Of a stretch of 64,000 nucleotides of DNA, positions 52,856 through 63,424 are shown piece after piece. The DNA is from Fragum whitleyi (Eukaryota; Mollusca; Bivalvia; Cardiida; Cardiidae). The stretch is from positions 34,046,912-34,110,911 of the forward strand of contig OX411548.1 in assembly GCA_948146395.1 (NCBI GenBank). Reading direction: 5' to 3'. Below the pieces are notes generated by a model, which worked only from the letters and a program-made list of their open reading frames with translations, did no database searches and was not told the DNA's origin. Position 1 is the stretch's first letter, and the number at the start of each line of letters is the position of its first letter. Both the position numbers and the translations under genes were made by a program.

Positions 52856-53294
52856 CAGTTAAATACATCGTGAAATTGACACTCATTCCAGTCAAAATAA
52901 TTCTAAATCATTCACTCAGCGCTCCATTCATTCATTCCAAACACTCACTCAAATCGATCATAAACGCTTCAAAATCATTAGAAAACATTTAAAAATCGTT
53001 CAAGACTTTCATCAATAAATTCAAATCGATCTATTTTTTCTACGAATTTATTATCAGGTGTGGACTTTCAAGTGTCTGATTGGCCTACGAAGGTTTACAA
53101 ACAGAAAAAAAAACGTATATTTTTTTGAAGGGAGGTAATCAATATCGCTAATTTTGTTCATCCTGAACAAAATTTGCGACATTGGATTACCTCCCTTTAA
53201 ATTCACTCAAAACTCGCTCCACACACTCATTCAACTTCATTCCTAAATCATTCCAAAATCATTCATCCCGTCAATTTCACGATGTTGATAACTG
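52856..53294 (-). mobile_element. Family A MITE, 439 bp (A2)
   Basis: TA at 52854-55 and 53295-96; CAGTTAAATACATCGTG to GTTGATAACTG. Palindrome GGGAGGTAATCAATATCGC / GCGACATTGGATTACCTCCC; the arms differ at GCTAAT / ATTTGC, so this copy carries an unmatched change. Confidence 0.94.
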
Positions 53295-53409
53295 TATTTA
53301 GGGTTAACCAAACTTTACGCTTTTTTACGTCATTGTCGTAGCAGAAGTGAAATTTCGTAAGCGCCTAAACTATTTATAGGCATTTAAGATATTAAAGCTT
53401 TGCATCTTA

Positions 53410-53845
53410 CAGTTAGTTACATCGTGAAATTGACATTCACCTCAACCAAAAACATTCTAAATCGCTCACTCAGCGCTCTATTCATTCATTCCAAACACTC
53501 ACTCAAACCATTTAAAAACGCTCAAACCCATTGAAAAATATAGAATCAACAACGTCTTTCAAAATAATTTTTTGATTGAGAAAAATCGCGATTTCATTGA
53601 CATAATTTAAAATGTTAGCGTCTCATAGGTTCTTGAAGAATAGGAAGCTACCTATACAACTTGAATGCATATTTTATTAAAGGGAGGTAATCAATGTCGC
53701 AATTTGTGTTCATCCTGAACAAAATTGCGACATAGGATTACCTCCCATTTAATTCAATCAAAACTCGCTCCACACACTCATTCAATTTCATTCCTAAATC
53801 ATTCGAAAATCATTCACCTTGTCAATTTTACAATGTTGTTAACTG
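53410..53845 (-). mobile_element. Family A MITE, 436 bp (A1), hairpin variant
   Basis: TA at 53408-09 and 53846-47; CAGTTAGTTACATCGTG to TTGTTAACTG. The hairpin is TGTCGCAATT / AATTGCGACA, both arms altered relative to TATCGCTAAT / ATTAGCGATA. It lies only 115 bp from the previous copy in the same orientation. Confidence 0.95.
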
Positions 53846-53849
53846 TAGA

Positions 53850-55345
53850 TCTATACATCTACAACGTCGATTTATCTTTAATTGAGTGAACAAAAAGCAG
53901 TTAGCTGAGTCTGATTCGGGTCGACACTTTACGCTTTTCCTCAATGGTCCCTTAGGCTTAAAGGGTCACATTTACTCTTTCCATGTTCTCCCTTAGGTAT
54001 GTTACCTAAAATATTTCAGAATGATTTCACGAACTTGATTGATTAAGAGTCGAGAAATAACGGCTCTTAAATCAAGTACAATACTAATTATAACTCCCGG
54101 ATTTGTGTTAACAAATAAACAATACGCAGATAATGTTTAGAATTCTTCAAGATTCCAAGGTTACCTTTAAAATAAACACAGCGTGAGAGAGGGCACATGG
54201 ACCCGGCTTTTGAACCTTCCAGTTTCTAGATCGATCGAAGTGTTCTAGTATACATTTAAGACTGGCTGTAGTCGTTAAATGCTAATGTTTATCTTTGTGT
54301 ATTTTTAAAACGAACATTTAATTCTTATTTTATTATTATTGCCTCTGTTATTTAAATTTCGTCTTTTGCTCTTTATAAACATTTATTTTAATGGACATTG
54401 GGAGTAATTAACAACATTTTTGACTAATTCATTTGCCTCCCCTTTGAAATTATCAGTTAATACCATATTTTAAGGGTAACATAACAATTTTTTTAAAATT
54501 AATTTTGTTTATATATATAGAAAATGATATCTTGCCCACCATACAATATACATATAAGATATATTTACAATTGCATATTGGAAAGAAAAGAAAAAAAAAA
54601 GAAAGAAAAAAACGTCTACATGATAGATTTCTGCCACTTAGAGCCGAGTGGACGGGGCTCTGTCTACAAACTGTCAAGCCTAAGGACACAATCTGCATCT
54701 ACTTAGAATCGAAAACCCACAACCATTTGACTACAAGAAGAACACATTTCAGCGCTTGACAAACGATCTATCCGCCAAAGCTAATCGCTCGGACTTTTCC
54801 GTAATCTGGAAGGTACCTCGCACATAAGTGTAGTGATCTTTGGTCACGTTTTAGGTGATGCGGCTTCCGTAGAATCGCCGAGGATTCCCGATTTTGGTGA
54901 CAATCTGTAATTGTATGACAAAATGTGTGCACCTTCGCAAGAGATGAGATACTAACGACTTCCTTTCGAATTTCGTAAGATAACGTGAATGTTCGCCCCT
55001 ATAAGTACGACTCGATGTTTATAGAAATTCCCTTTTTGGTTATCGATATCCGTCAGTTTGTAGCCGATGACCCCCACCCCCTTTTTTTCCTTTAAATTTG
55101 ACTTTGTTTCATGTACCGTGTTCAAATAATTATAAGTCGATTTTGGTAAACCAATCAAGAATCAAGAATCCTCGATTGTTGAACAGTGGCTTCATATCTC
55201 CATTAAAAAACAGTTCTGAGTACCTGTTTTGTAAGCTTGCACTCAAAGCACATGTAGTTACAACAGAAATCTGTCACATGACGGTTAAATGTTTTTTGTC
55301 TTGATGATAAAAAGATCTGAAGAGAAATACGTTTAAAACCATAAT
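53850..55345. other. No gene recognised; weak repeat near 53925
   Basis: GGGTCGACACTTTACGC and AATGGTCCCTTAGGCTTAAA then GGGTCACATTTAC resemble the foldback arms at 62140-62590. The rest (54.0-55.3 kb) shows only short ORFs and an A-rich patch at 54580-54612. Confidence 0.45.
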
Positions 55346-55347
55346 GG

Positions 55348-55416
55348 TATGAAACTAGAAACATGATCACACTGTATTCATACAGTGTGATCAGGTTTTT
55401 TTTTAGTTTCATACCA
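55348..55416. repeat. Hairpin with about 30-bp arms
   Basis: GGTATGAAACTAGAAACATG and ATCACACTGTAT pair with ATACAGTGTGATCAGG and TTTAGTTTCATACC, with a T run bulge in the right arm. Confidence 0.85.
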
Positions 55417-55672
55417 CAATTCATCTCACCTCTTTATAGTTTTTTTTAGCACTGATAGACCTTAAACTAGAATAATAAAAGAAAATGCCGCAAGATATTC
55501 AATTGTCTGAATCCAGTTTATTTAAGACTTTGTCAGCGAGAGACAAAACATTTATGCCTGTGACCCTAGGCATGTCTGATATATGTAATTAAAACATGCG
55601 TCTGGGGGAAAATCTCCTTTATCGTATATGGGTAACGTAAGCGTCGTAACTACAAATGTATTAAAGCTGTAG

Positions 55673-55890
55673 TTAAGACATCTTACTCGCTTACCGAAAT
55701 TTTGTTTTTTTTTTTAAATATATGAAGAATGCCTGTTTACTTGACTGAAAAGTTTTCAAGGATTTAGAAAAACAACGATTATAAGCATTACTTAAGACGA
55801 CTATTCGTTTACTAATGTTTTCTTTTTTAATATATAACGAATGTCTCTTTACTTCGACTGAGAGATCCTCAAGGATATAAAGTTATTTTA
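55673..55890 (+). repeat. 119-bp degenerate tandem duplication
   Basis: TTAAGACATCTTACTCGCTT (55673) and TTAAGACGACTATTCGTTTA (55792) start two units that continue with T runs, AATATATGAAGAATGCCTGT vs AATATATAACGAATGTCTCT, and CTTGACTGAAAAG vs TCGACTGAGAGA. Confidence 0.7.
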
Positions 55891-55929
55891 TTAGACAAAG
55901 ATATTTTTATAACACGGCTTAGCAAGTTA

Positions 55930-56165
55930 CAGTAAATAATATCGTGAATTTGACACTCGCTCTTATCAAAACCACTCTTGATTCACTCACTCAATCACTC
56001 ACTCCAAATACTCAATCAAATCAATAAAACTCTCCAAAATCGTACAATTGCGCTTGGAAATCTTTTAACGATCAAAATTTCTTTCAAATCCATCATATAA
56101 GTGGACGATTCTATTAGCTGGTGTTGGTTTTCAGCGTCTGATTTGTCGATGAAGACACGTTCAGG
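55930..56165 (-). mobile_element. Family A MITE, half copy (A2-like)
   Basis: TA at 55928-29; CAGTAAATAATATCGTGAAT, CTCACTCAATCACTCACTCC, CTATTAGCTGGTGTTGG, AGCGTCTGATTTGTCGATGA. It ends before the palindrome. Confidence 0.82.
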
Positions 56166-56365
56166 AGTATGAGGGCCAGAACGGTCCTAAACCGCTCACC
56201 TGAATTTCATTGTCAAGTGAATATTTCTTTCTGGCAAAGTTCCATTTACATTTGCCAAGATGTTGAAGAGTAGATGTTTTTCCGTGAGTTCAAAGTGAAA
56301 AAAATGTCAAATATGCACGTTGCCTCGTGCAGGCTCGAAACAAGCCCTGCCCTGCCACCCCATAC

Positions 56366-56650
56366 TTGGGAGGGGGGGGGGGGAGGGTTTCAATAACAAT
56401 TCTGAGAACTAGTTTTGAGAATGGTCACTCAAGGAACATTTTTGCCAAGTTTGAATGGAATTCGCCCATTAGTCACTGAGGAAGATGCGTATTAAGAGTT
56501 CAGGCTTCAAATAATTATCGACCTACCACGCCCATATTTATGAGCCAATCAAAAGTTCGAGAACAATTTTTAAAGACTGTCGTCAAGGAATAATCGGATA
56601 TAGTTTCTTTGAAATCGGCCTAGTGGTTCAGGAGGAGGTGTCGTTCATAT
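56366..56650 (+). repeat. Diverged units of an ACGGACG-type element, after a G run
   Basis: A G-rich run at about 56370-56388, then GGTCACTCAAGGAACATTTT, GCCAAGTTTGAATGGAATTC and later CGTCAAGGAATAATCGGATA, GAAATCGGCCTAGTGGTTCA: two units of about 160 bp related to 11990-12380. No tail is present. Confidence 0.6.
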
Positions 56651-56821
56651 TTTTATGCATAGCTGTAAAACTTAGGAAACAATCTGACGATATATGTTTA
56701 CGATGATGTGATGCATTTCGATGTAGAAGATTGTCACTTTTTAAAAAATACCTATTTTAAGGTGAAAGTCACGAAGTTTCAATACTAAACAATTGGACTG
56801 TACTGCGGGAAACGTGAATCA

Positions 56822-56872
56822 TTAAAAAATGTAACCTGGTGACTCTCAGGAAAATGTAACCTGGTGACCTTC
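56822..56872 (+). repeat. Short direct repeat, 29-bp period
   Basis: AAAATGTAACCTGGTGAC occurs twice in a row, followed by TCTCAG or CTTCAG. Confidence 0.85.
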
Positions 56873-57661
56873 AGCACATCTTTTACTGTCTTTTGCTTCA
56901 AAATATGCCTTATCATTTGTGATACACTTTCATGTCCGATGGGTTAAATTTTCTTCTCCATCACTTGAATGGAAGGAAATTATGGCTTTAAAATTTGCGC
57001 TATAAAATAAAAACCTAGTTAGGTACTTACATGAAACCATGTGGATATTAGACAAAAACGCTAACCTGTAGGTTTACTGTCTTTAATCTAGTGTTCTTGG
57101 CAGTTCTACTCAATGATCCCATGGGGTAACTTGAAGTTCCGGCCTTTTATAGCATGTTTGATGTTAAATACATCGATGTGTTAAAGCGATTACGTTCTAA
57201 ACATGCCTGATTACTTTAAAGACTCCGTGTCGGCCCGACCTTTAAACTCATGATTTGTTCTTGGCAAGAAATATTCGAAAAATGTTATTGATGATATGGG
57301 TCAATTGCAGTGCGTTGAACATACTCCAACAAGGTATGGGGGTTAATCACTTAATGTTTTTTGTACGACTTCGTTCTAAGATTTTTTGCGTTACTAGAAA
57401 TTTAAGGGTGCGTTCGGAACTAAATCATAATATGATTCACTTTTGAGAGGGAGATCGGCAATCGAAACTTTTTGATTATATTTTGCGTTTTGATAATGGA
57501 TTCAATTCTTATAATTAACTGACATTAAGCGAATAATCAAACTATCGACTAATTTTCAGATCAGCTAAATTACATCATTTTTTTGGCGCTAGTCAAAAAA
57601 CGCTTGTAAAAAATTGACCTCTCAATAAAGTGTATATGGATGTATGGTCATTTTTAACGAT

Positions 57662-57706
57662 CGCCCCCCCCCCCCCCCCCAAAAAAAAAAAAAAAAAAAA
57701 AAAAAC
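57662..57706 (+). repeat. C run followed by A run
   Basis: About 18 C bases directly followed by about 24 A bases. The 86-codon ORF through it (proline then lysine) is spurious. Confidence 0.95.
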
Positions 57707-57816
57707 TTATGAGAATAGAATAGAATACGAGTCGATCAATAAAAAGACAGATTTTTCAAATGAATTATTTCTATCAGTCAACGCAGGCAGAGATATTTCT
57801 TTTCAATATTGTCCTT

Positions 57817-58047
57817 TGAGTCTGTGCGTGAGATTTCCAAAATTGCGCCAAGCAAAGACTCTGACCAGCCTGTGCATCCGCACAGTCTGACCAGAGTCTT
57901 CACTATGCGTTTAGAAGATAGATAAGGTCTCAAAGTATCTGTAGACCATCAGGTAACTTTATATTTACAGTAAGTGGTTGTCTTCGCTACGCAATGTTTG
58001 CATCTCACAAATATTTCAAATTGTTGGAAATATCATGCATAGGCTCA
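57817..58047 (+). mobile_element. Family B MITE, 231 bp
   Basis: TGAGTCTGTGCGTGAGATTT at left, ATTGTTGGAAATATCATGCA then TAGGCTCA at right. The central inverted repeat AAGACTCTGACCAG..CTGACCAGAGTCTT is clear, as is AGGTCTCAAAGTATCTGTAG. Confidence 0.87.
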
Positions 58048-58481
58048 TTTGTCTTTGCATATAACTTTTAAAATGCGATATGTCCCAAATTTTCTCTACA
58101 ATCAATGAAAATATATTCTTTAAACACTACCATTTTTGCATTATAACCGTTTTGCGGTTATTCTACCATGTTGTTGAAACGTAACCTTGGTGTATAGAAA
58201 TTGAATAAAGATCAAACATTTGTAGTCGACGTATTTTCTTAGTACTCTCTGAGTTTTATTGTTATTTGGAGGTTTTGTTCCCCTATATCATCATCACGCA
58301 CTGTTCTAATTCCAGCTTTGTTTGTATATACAATGTAAAGCACTTAACATCTAAAACATAAGAAGTCTAGTGTTTCACGTTATGTTTTTGGAACTTTTTC
58401 GATTTCATTCCCTTATCTTTAAAAATTTATTCCTGAGGTATATCTGATTATATAGAGGATAATCGTTTGTTTCAGTGTGAG

Positions 58482-58597
58482 ATCGATTTATATTTCATTG
58501 AGTGAACAAAAAAGCTATATTTTCACGAGTTGCGGAGCCACGAGCGAAAATATAGCTTTTGTTGTTCACGAAATGAAATACGAATCGATCTTACACG
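58482..58597. repeat. Foldback with about 50-bp arms
   Basis: AGATCGATTTATATTTCATT, GAGTGAACAAAAAAGCTATA then TTTTCACGAG pairs with CGAGCGAAAATATAGCTTTT, TTGTTCACGAAATGAAATAC then GAATCGATCT. A related motif (TTGTTGTTCACTCAATGAAA) lies at 46698, so the arms are part of a dispersed repeat. Confidence 0.85.
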
Positions 58598-58639
58598 AAA
58601 AACAAACGATTAATCTATTTCTTTAATGCAAAATGAGAC

Positions 58640-58887
58640 AAAATGTGAAATTTCTATGACATATTTTCGTAAAGCGCGTCATTTTGCACGTGATTGCTAT
58701 GCAACGTTCATTGTGACGTCACTTATTTCGCCCCGCATAGATGACGTCAGATAGGATGAAATGCACAAAAGCAGGTTATAAGTTTTTGATAATTTCACTG
58801 CTTTTTGCAGTGAGATTGTCAAGTGATAATCTACCGTTATTTCTCGATAAACCACCGAAAAGCATTAAAGAAGAATTTGTGATTATT
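58640..58887 (-). repeat. Dispersed repeat with TGACGTCA and the 80-bp block
   Basis: TGTGACGTCACTT and ATGACGTCAGATA flank CGCCCCGCATAG. Then 58795-58887 is the inverse of the 80-bp repeat at 45895 and 52281 (minus strand: AATGCTTTTCGGTGGTTTAT). The 72-codon plus ORF here is a reading of repeat DNA. Confidence 0.6.
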
Positions 58888-58961
58888 GTCACAAAAAGCA
58901 GATCGCTTGCTTCCGCCCTTCACCGTCGTAACGACATTCGGCTGCCTCAGAAATTATAATT

Positions 58962-59175
58962 TGAACCCATGCGTGACATTTCGAACAATTTTAAATGTTC
59001 GCAAAGGGCGAACATTGAGTGGCATAGACAGCCACATACTGTATAGATAAGGTTACCTGATGGTCTACATATACTTTGAGACATTTTCTATCTACTAAAC
59101 GCATATTGAAGACTCTTGTCAGACGTCTTTGCTTGCGCATTTTTGTAATTGTTTGAAATCTCACACACAGACTCA
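58962..59175 (+). mobile_element. Family B MITE, 214 bp, diverged
   Basis: TGAACCCATGCGTGACATTT then CGAACAATTT at left; TTGTTTGAAATCTCACACAC then AGACTCA at right. The interior has ATAGATAAGG and GAGACATTTTCTATC in mixed sense. Confidence 0.78.
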
Positions 59176-59227
59176 ATTTATTTATTGTTTTCTCTAAAAT
59201 ATATAGCCACGGTTATAAAAAAAAATA

Positions 59228-59252
59228 GAGGGGGGGGGGAGGGGAGGGGACA
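59228..59252 (+). repeat. G-rich tract
   Basis: G runs separated by single A bases. Confidence 0.9.
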
Positions 59253-59444
59253 GCTTATACAGACGGTAATTATGCCATGTAGACGCCGATCCACGAAATA
59301 CGATTGAAAACAAAATTGCGGAAATGACGGGAAGTAAAAAACTATTCCAATTACAAATCAGTATTTTGATTTGTCAATCGATTTTTTGGTTTGCTACCAT
59401 GACTTATAAATAAGGCAGAAAAGTGGAGCCAAAATCACTGTGTA

Positions 59445-59955
59445 CTTGACAAGGTGAATGATATTTGCATGATTTCGAAAGGAAACTGAGTGAACAAGAG
59501 GAACGATAGACTAGCTCCCGTCCCACTGATCTAAAGTACATTTATTGTGAATAAGAAAAATTTAACTAGAGAAATAGTTAAACACGAGTGGTGTTCCTGA
59601 TTTATTTTAAGCTAAACACTTACTGAAAGCCTAGGTGCCAGGCTAGGGAAACGAGTTTTGGATAGAATTTAAGGGATGTAATATAATGTCTTTAATTTCG
59701 TCGAATTTGACGAAAATAAGGATATTTTATCACCTTCCTTTAAAAAATATACGTACGCATCTGCTTGTGCGTCTTTAAAGACCGATCAGACGCTTTTAAT
59801 CTCACACCAATCAATAGAATAGAGAAATGGTCAAATGACATACATGTAAATGAAATAGTGATCATTTTCAATGATTTCGAAGCGTTTTGAACAATTTTGG
59901 AGCGTTTTCCATTGATTAGAGTGAGTGTTTCGAATGCGCTGAAAGGGCGATTTTT
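59445..59955 (+). mobile_element. Family A MITE (A2), with insertion and truncated right end
   Basis: Left CTTGACAAGGTGAATGATAT and GAGGAACGAT, then about 145 bp of foreign text (59509-59653), then CGAGTTTTGGATAGAATTTA resumes. Palindrome variant TTAATTTCGTCGAATTTGAC then GAAAATAAGG, and core GACCGATCAGACGCTTTTAA. The right end is replaced by the next copy at TA 59955-56. Confidence 0.75.
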
Positions 59956-59956
59956 A

Positions 59957-60366
59957 CAGTAAAGAACTTCGTGAAATTGACAATGCGAATGCTCTTGGAA
60001 TGATTTCGGAATGAAATTGAATGAGTGTAAGGAGCGAGTTTTAAGCGAAAGTAAAGGGAGGTAATCCAATATTGCCAATTTTGTTCAAGATGAAAAAAAA
60101 ATAGCCGTTTTTTCTGTTTGTTCATCTTCGTGGAGTAATCAGAAACTTGAAAGTCCACACCTGATAATAAAATCGTAGAATAAATAGATCGATTTGAATC
60201 TATTGATGAAAGTCTTGAACGATTTTTAAATGTTTTCTTATGATTTTGGAGCGTTTATGATCGATTTGAGTGAGTGTTTGGAATGAATGAATGAATGGAG
60301 CGCTGAGTGAATGATTTAGAATGATTTTACTCGGAATGAGTGTCAATTTCACGATGTATTTAACTG
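59957..60366 (+). mobile_element. Family A MITE, 410 bp (A2), right palindrome arm lost
   Basis: TA at 59955-56 and 60367-68; CAGTAAAGAACTTCGTG to TGTATTTAACTG. GGGAGGTAATCCAATATTGC then CAATTTTGTTCAAGATGA ends in an A run and continues as core, so the second palindrome arm and TTACCTCCC are missing. Confidence 0.92.
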
Positions 60367-60369
60367 TAA

Positions 60370-61325
60370 TTGTAATGTAAACAGTACCGATGCACATAGT
60401 GTTTGTCATTTAAATTAAGTGTCCTATAAAACATTATGCGGCGTTGAAAACTAGCATGAACCTTAGCGCGATTTTCAAGCTTTCCAGAAGACTGGAAGTC
60501 AGGCCATGCTTTTGATGTTTTGATAATATGGTACATGTACGAAACCAGTTAAAATACTACAGCAATAAAATAATCAAATTTCTCTTAGAAATCGCGTCTT
60601 TATTAACGCTATGAGAAAATAGTTTTCACTTCATAAGGGTACTATATTGGAGTAACAAAATGTGCATTAATTTCATTTAATCGCTCATACATTTAGTACA
60701 GATACATAAGTTAGATCCCTACTATGTAAATTTGTTTCATTTAATAAAATGTGATATATTTTTTTTCTTTTCGTCAATAAATTTTCAATATCAGAAGACA
60801 ATAATGGTTGGAGCCTATCTAATTTTACAAGTTTTTCTGCTCTTGACGTCAGAGAAAAGAAATGGCAATTAATTTTTGACAGATCCAAATGTACAAAAAT
60901 AGATGTTTTACCCATAAAATGCAACGTTCAAAGGCTAAAATACTACGGCTGTTACCATACCGGGAAGACAAACTTAACTTTAACTCTGACAAAGAAAACA
61001 TGAGACAAAAGAGACAGTCCACTGGGAAATCAAGCCCGATCAATTGAGGTAATCTGATAAGCCCGTTCCCGAATGAAGCGTTACGTCATCTTAGGAGTAA
61101 TTATCTCTCTCGCCATTTATAACTGGGGTCGGTAGGGAAAGTTATCTTTGTTGTGCAGCTTAGAACGTTTGCAAAAATGCATAAAGATGAAAAATAGAAA
61201 GCAATGGATGCACTTATTGTGATCAGTATTTATTTTGAAAACGTAATTCCTTAACTCTGCTAGTTTGTAAAGGGAAAAATAAACACAAAAACAGACAAAC
61301 ATCAGCATTCATTATTAAGTTGTAC
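60370..61325. other. No gene; short repeat shared with 62.8 kb
   Basis: TCCACTGGGAAATCAAGCCC and GGTAATCTGATAAGCCCGTT (61018-61068) recur as TCCACTGGGAAATCTAGCAA and GGTAATCAGATAAGCGAGTT at 62769-62817. The rest is AT-rich. Confidence 0.5.
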
Positions 61326-61329
61326 TAAA

Positions 61330-61555
61330 TCTGATTACCTGAAATGACGTTGAATGTGTCTGTGTGGAACGAGTTTTGAATGATATTAAATGGAGTTTAC
61401 CCAATATTGCTTAATTTGTCAAACTTGAACGTAATTAGCAATGTTTATTATCATCCCCTTTAATAAAACCAACGTACTTTTCTAATTTTGTGCAATCAGG
61501 GACAAACCTGATGCTTCAAAATCAACACCAGCCAATTAAAACTCATGCTATTATT
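61330..61555 (+). mobile_element. Family A MITE remnant cut by a family B copy
   Basis: GAACGAGTTTTGAATGATAT, TAAATGGAGTTTACCCAATA, TTATCATCCCCTTTAATAAA and ACACCAGCCAATTAAAACTC follow A2 order up to 61555, where the family B element starts. The 5' terminus is lost. Confidence 0.7.
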
Positions 61556-61792
61556 TGAGCCTGTGCGTGAGCCTTTCCAACACTTTCATATGTACGTGAG
61601 GCACAAACTATTAGTAGATTAGACGACTCAATGGAATGAGAATATATGCTGTCCGCCTGAGGAACAATTAAGACCTCATCAATCTATAAAGTGCATAGTG
61701 AAGACTCTGGTCAGACTAAGCCGCTGCACAGGCTGGCCAGAAGCTTTGCTTTGCACACATGTGAAATGTCAGAAATGTCAAGCACAGGCTCA
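61556..61792 (+). mobile_element. Family B MITE, 237 bp
   Basis: TGAGCCTGTGCGTGAGCCTT then TCCAACACTTTCATATG at left; GTCAGAAATGTCAAGCACAG then GCTCA at right. Interior GAAGACTCTGGTCAGAC / CTGGCCAGAAGC inverted pair. It is inserted in an older family A copy. Confidence 0.87.
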
Positions 61793-62139
61793 TTTACATT
61801 TGCGAACGTTTTGAAATGGTATTCCGAGAAGATCTTGAGTTCACGTACAACTATTCCGAAGGGAACAATTTGAAGATTTCATAAAAACACTTGAATGTCA
61901 ATACTTTGCAAATGTTGCCTTGTTCAATATTTTTTTTAAATAAGTCTTGACACTGGACTTACAACATAATTACTCTTGTTATGTTGTTATGTTCAGCTTT
62001 GTTTGATCTTTATTGAAAAAGTACAAATTCTCCCGAAATATTGAAATACCGACCATTTCATGAATCGGATTTGAGAATTTCATTGATGACATTCATGAGC
62101 CATTTTGCAAAAGCAAATCATCTAGGAACTTTGCAAAAT

Positions 62140-62595
62140 TACAATAATGTGGCCCGTCCATCTGGGTAGTGCGTAAAGTGTCGACCATAGTCAAACTGTG
62201 CGAATTGTGCAGGCTGAATAGGCATTGTGCTAGTTTTCTGAGTCTAGAATGATCAATTTTCATTCCAGTCTAAGATTTTTTGAAATGCGACCACTGATTG
62301 ACCTGTACTGGAACAAATCTCTTTTGCACAATTTTATTTTACAGAGTTCCGAGATGGTCCCTTTTCTCGTGACGAGTCACATTTGTGAAGTAGAGATTTG
62401 TTTCAGTAAAAGTCAACCCGAAGTAGTAATTAAAAATATGTAAGTAAGATGGAATGATCTTTCTAGTTTCATGAAATCAGTTAACAGCAAAAAGTTTCGA
62501 CCTTAGTCAGACTGCGCATTCCGCATAGTCTCACTTGGGTCGAGACTTCACGCAAAACCCAGATGGTCTCTTTTTGGTCCGAGGGGTCTCATTTA
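62140..62595. repeat. 450-bp foldback (arms with GTCGAC..TTTACGC)
   Basis: Left arm GGCCCGTCCATCTGGGTAGT, GCGTAAAGTGTCGACCATAG and TCAAACTGTGCG is mirrored by right arm TTAGTCAGACTGCGCATTCC, GGGTCGAGACTTCACGC and CCCAGATGGTCTC. A related single arm is at 53920. Terminal bases are not clear. Confidence 0.6.
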
Positions 62596-62599
62596 GAAA

Positions 62600-63000
62600 A
62601 TAAAAGCAATTATTTTATGTAGATATAAAAAAAATACTCACCAAGAATCGATAGAGAATTAAAACAAATGTTAAGATGATAAATCACACAGAGGTTAATG
62701 TAATATCAAAATCGCATTGTCACTTTATCCTCCGATAAAAAGAATAAACCATACACTGAGCTAAATTCCACTGGGAAATCTAGCAAGCTAGTCGCTGGTA
62801 ATCAGATAAGCGAGTTAGAGAAAAAATATCTTGTCTCGTTAAACTTTGTTCCTCTGCGTCAGTTCAAGGAATGTATTGGATATTTTTTTAGAAACAATAT
62901 TAATGAAACAAGAAATGATTCCACTTCCCGAAAACTACACGCTATACAGTTAAATAGACATATTCTTTATTGACATAAACTTACATAAAGTTTCTGGTCC
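62600..63000. other. Short repeat shared with 61.0 kb, otherwise nothing
   Basis: See the TCCACTGGGAAATC match described for 61018. Confidence 0.45.
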
Positions 63001-63007
63001 AATTTTT

Positions 63008-63422
63008 TAGTTAAATACATCGTGAAATTAGCAAAATCATTCTAAATCATTCACTCAGCGCTCCATTCATTCATTCCAAACATTCACTCAAATCGATCGA
63101 ATACGCTCCAAAGTCATTAGAAAACATTTAAAAATCGTTCAAGACTTTCATCAATAAATTCAAATGGATCTATTTATTCTACGATTTTATTATCATGTGT
63201 GGACTTTCAAGTGTTTGATTGGTCCACGAAGATGTACAAACAGAAGAAACGTATATTTTATTAAAGGGAGGTAATTTATATCATCTTGAACAAAATTAGC
63301 AATATCGGATTACCCCCCCCCCCTTTAATTTCACTCAAAACTCGCTCCAGACACTCATTCAATTTCATTCCGAAATCATTCGAAAAGCATTCACCTTGTC
63401 AATTTCACGAAGTTCTTAACTG
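63008..63422 (-). mobile_element. Family A MITE, 415 bp (A2), palindrome arm lost
   Basis: Left terminus mutated (TTAGTTAAATACATCGTG), right GAAGTTCTTAACTG with TA at 63423-24. GGGAGGTAATTTATATCATC then TTGAACAAAATTAGCAATAT: about 20 bp of one palindrome arm are missing. A C run replaces part of the TTACCTCCC arm. Confidence 0.9.
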
Positions 63423-63424
63423 TA

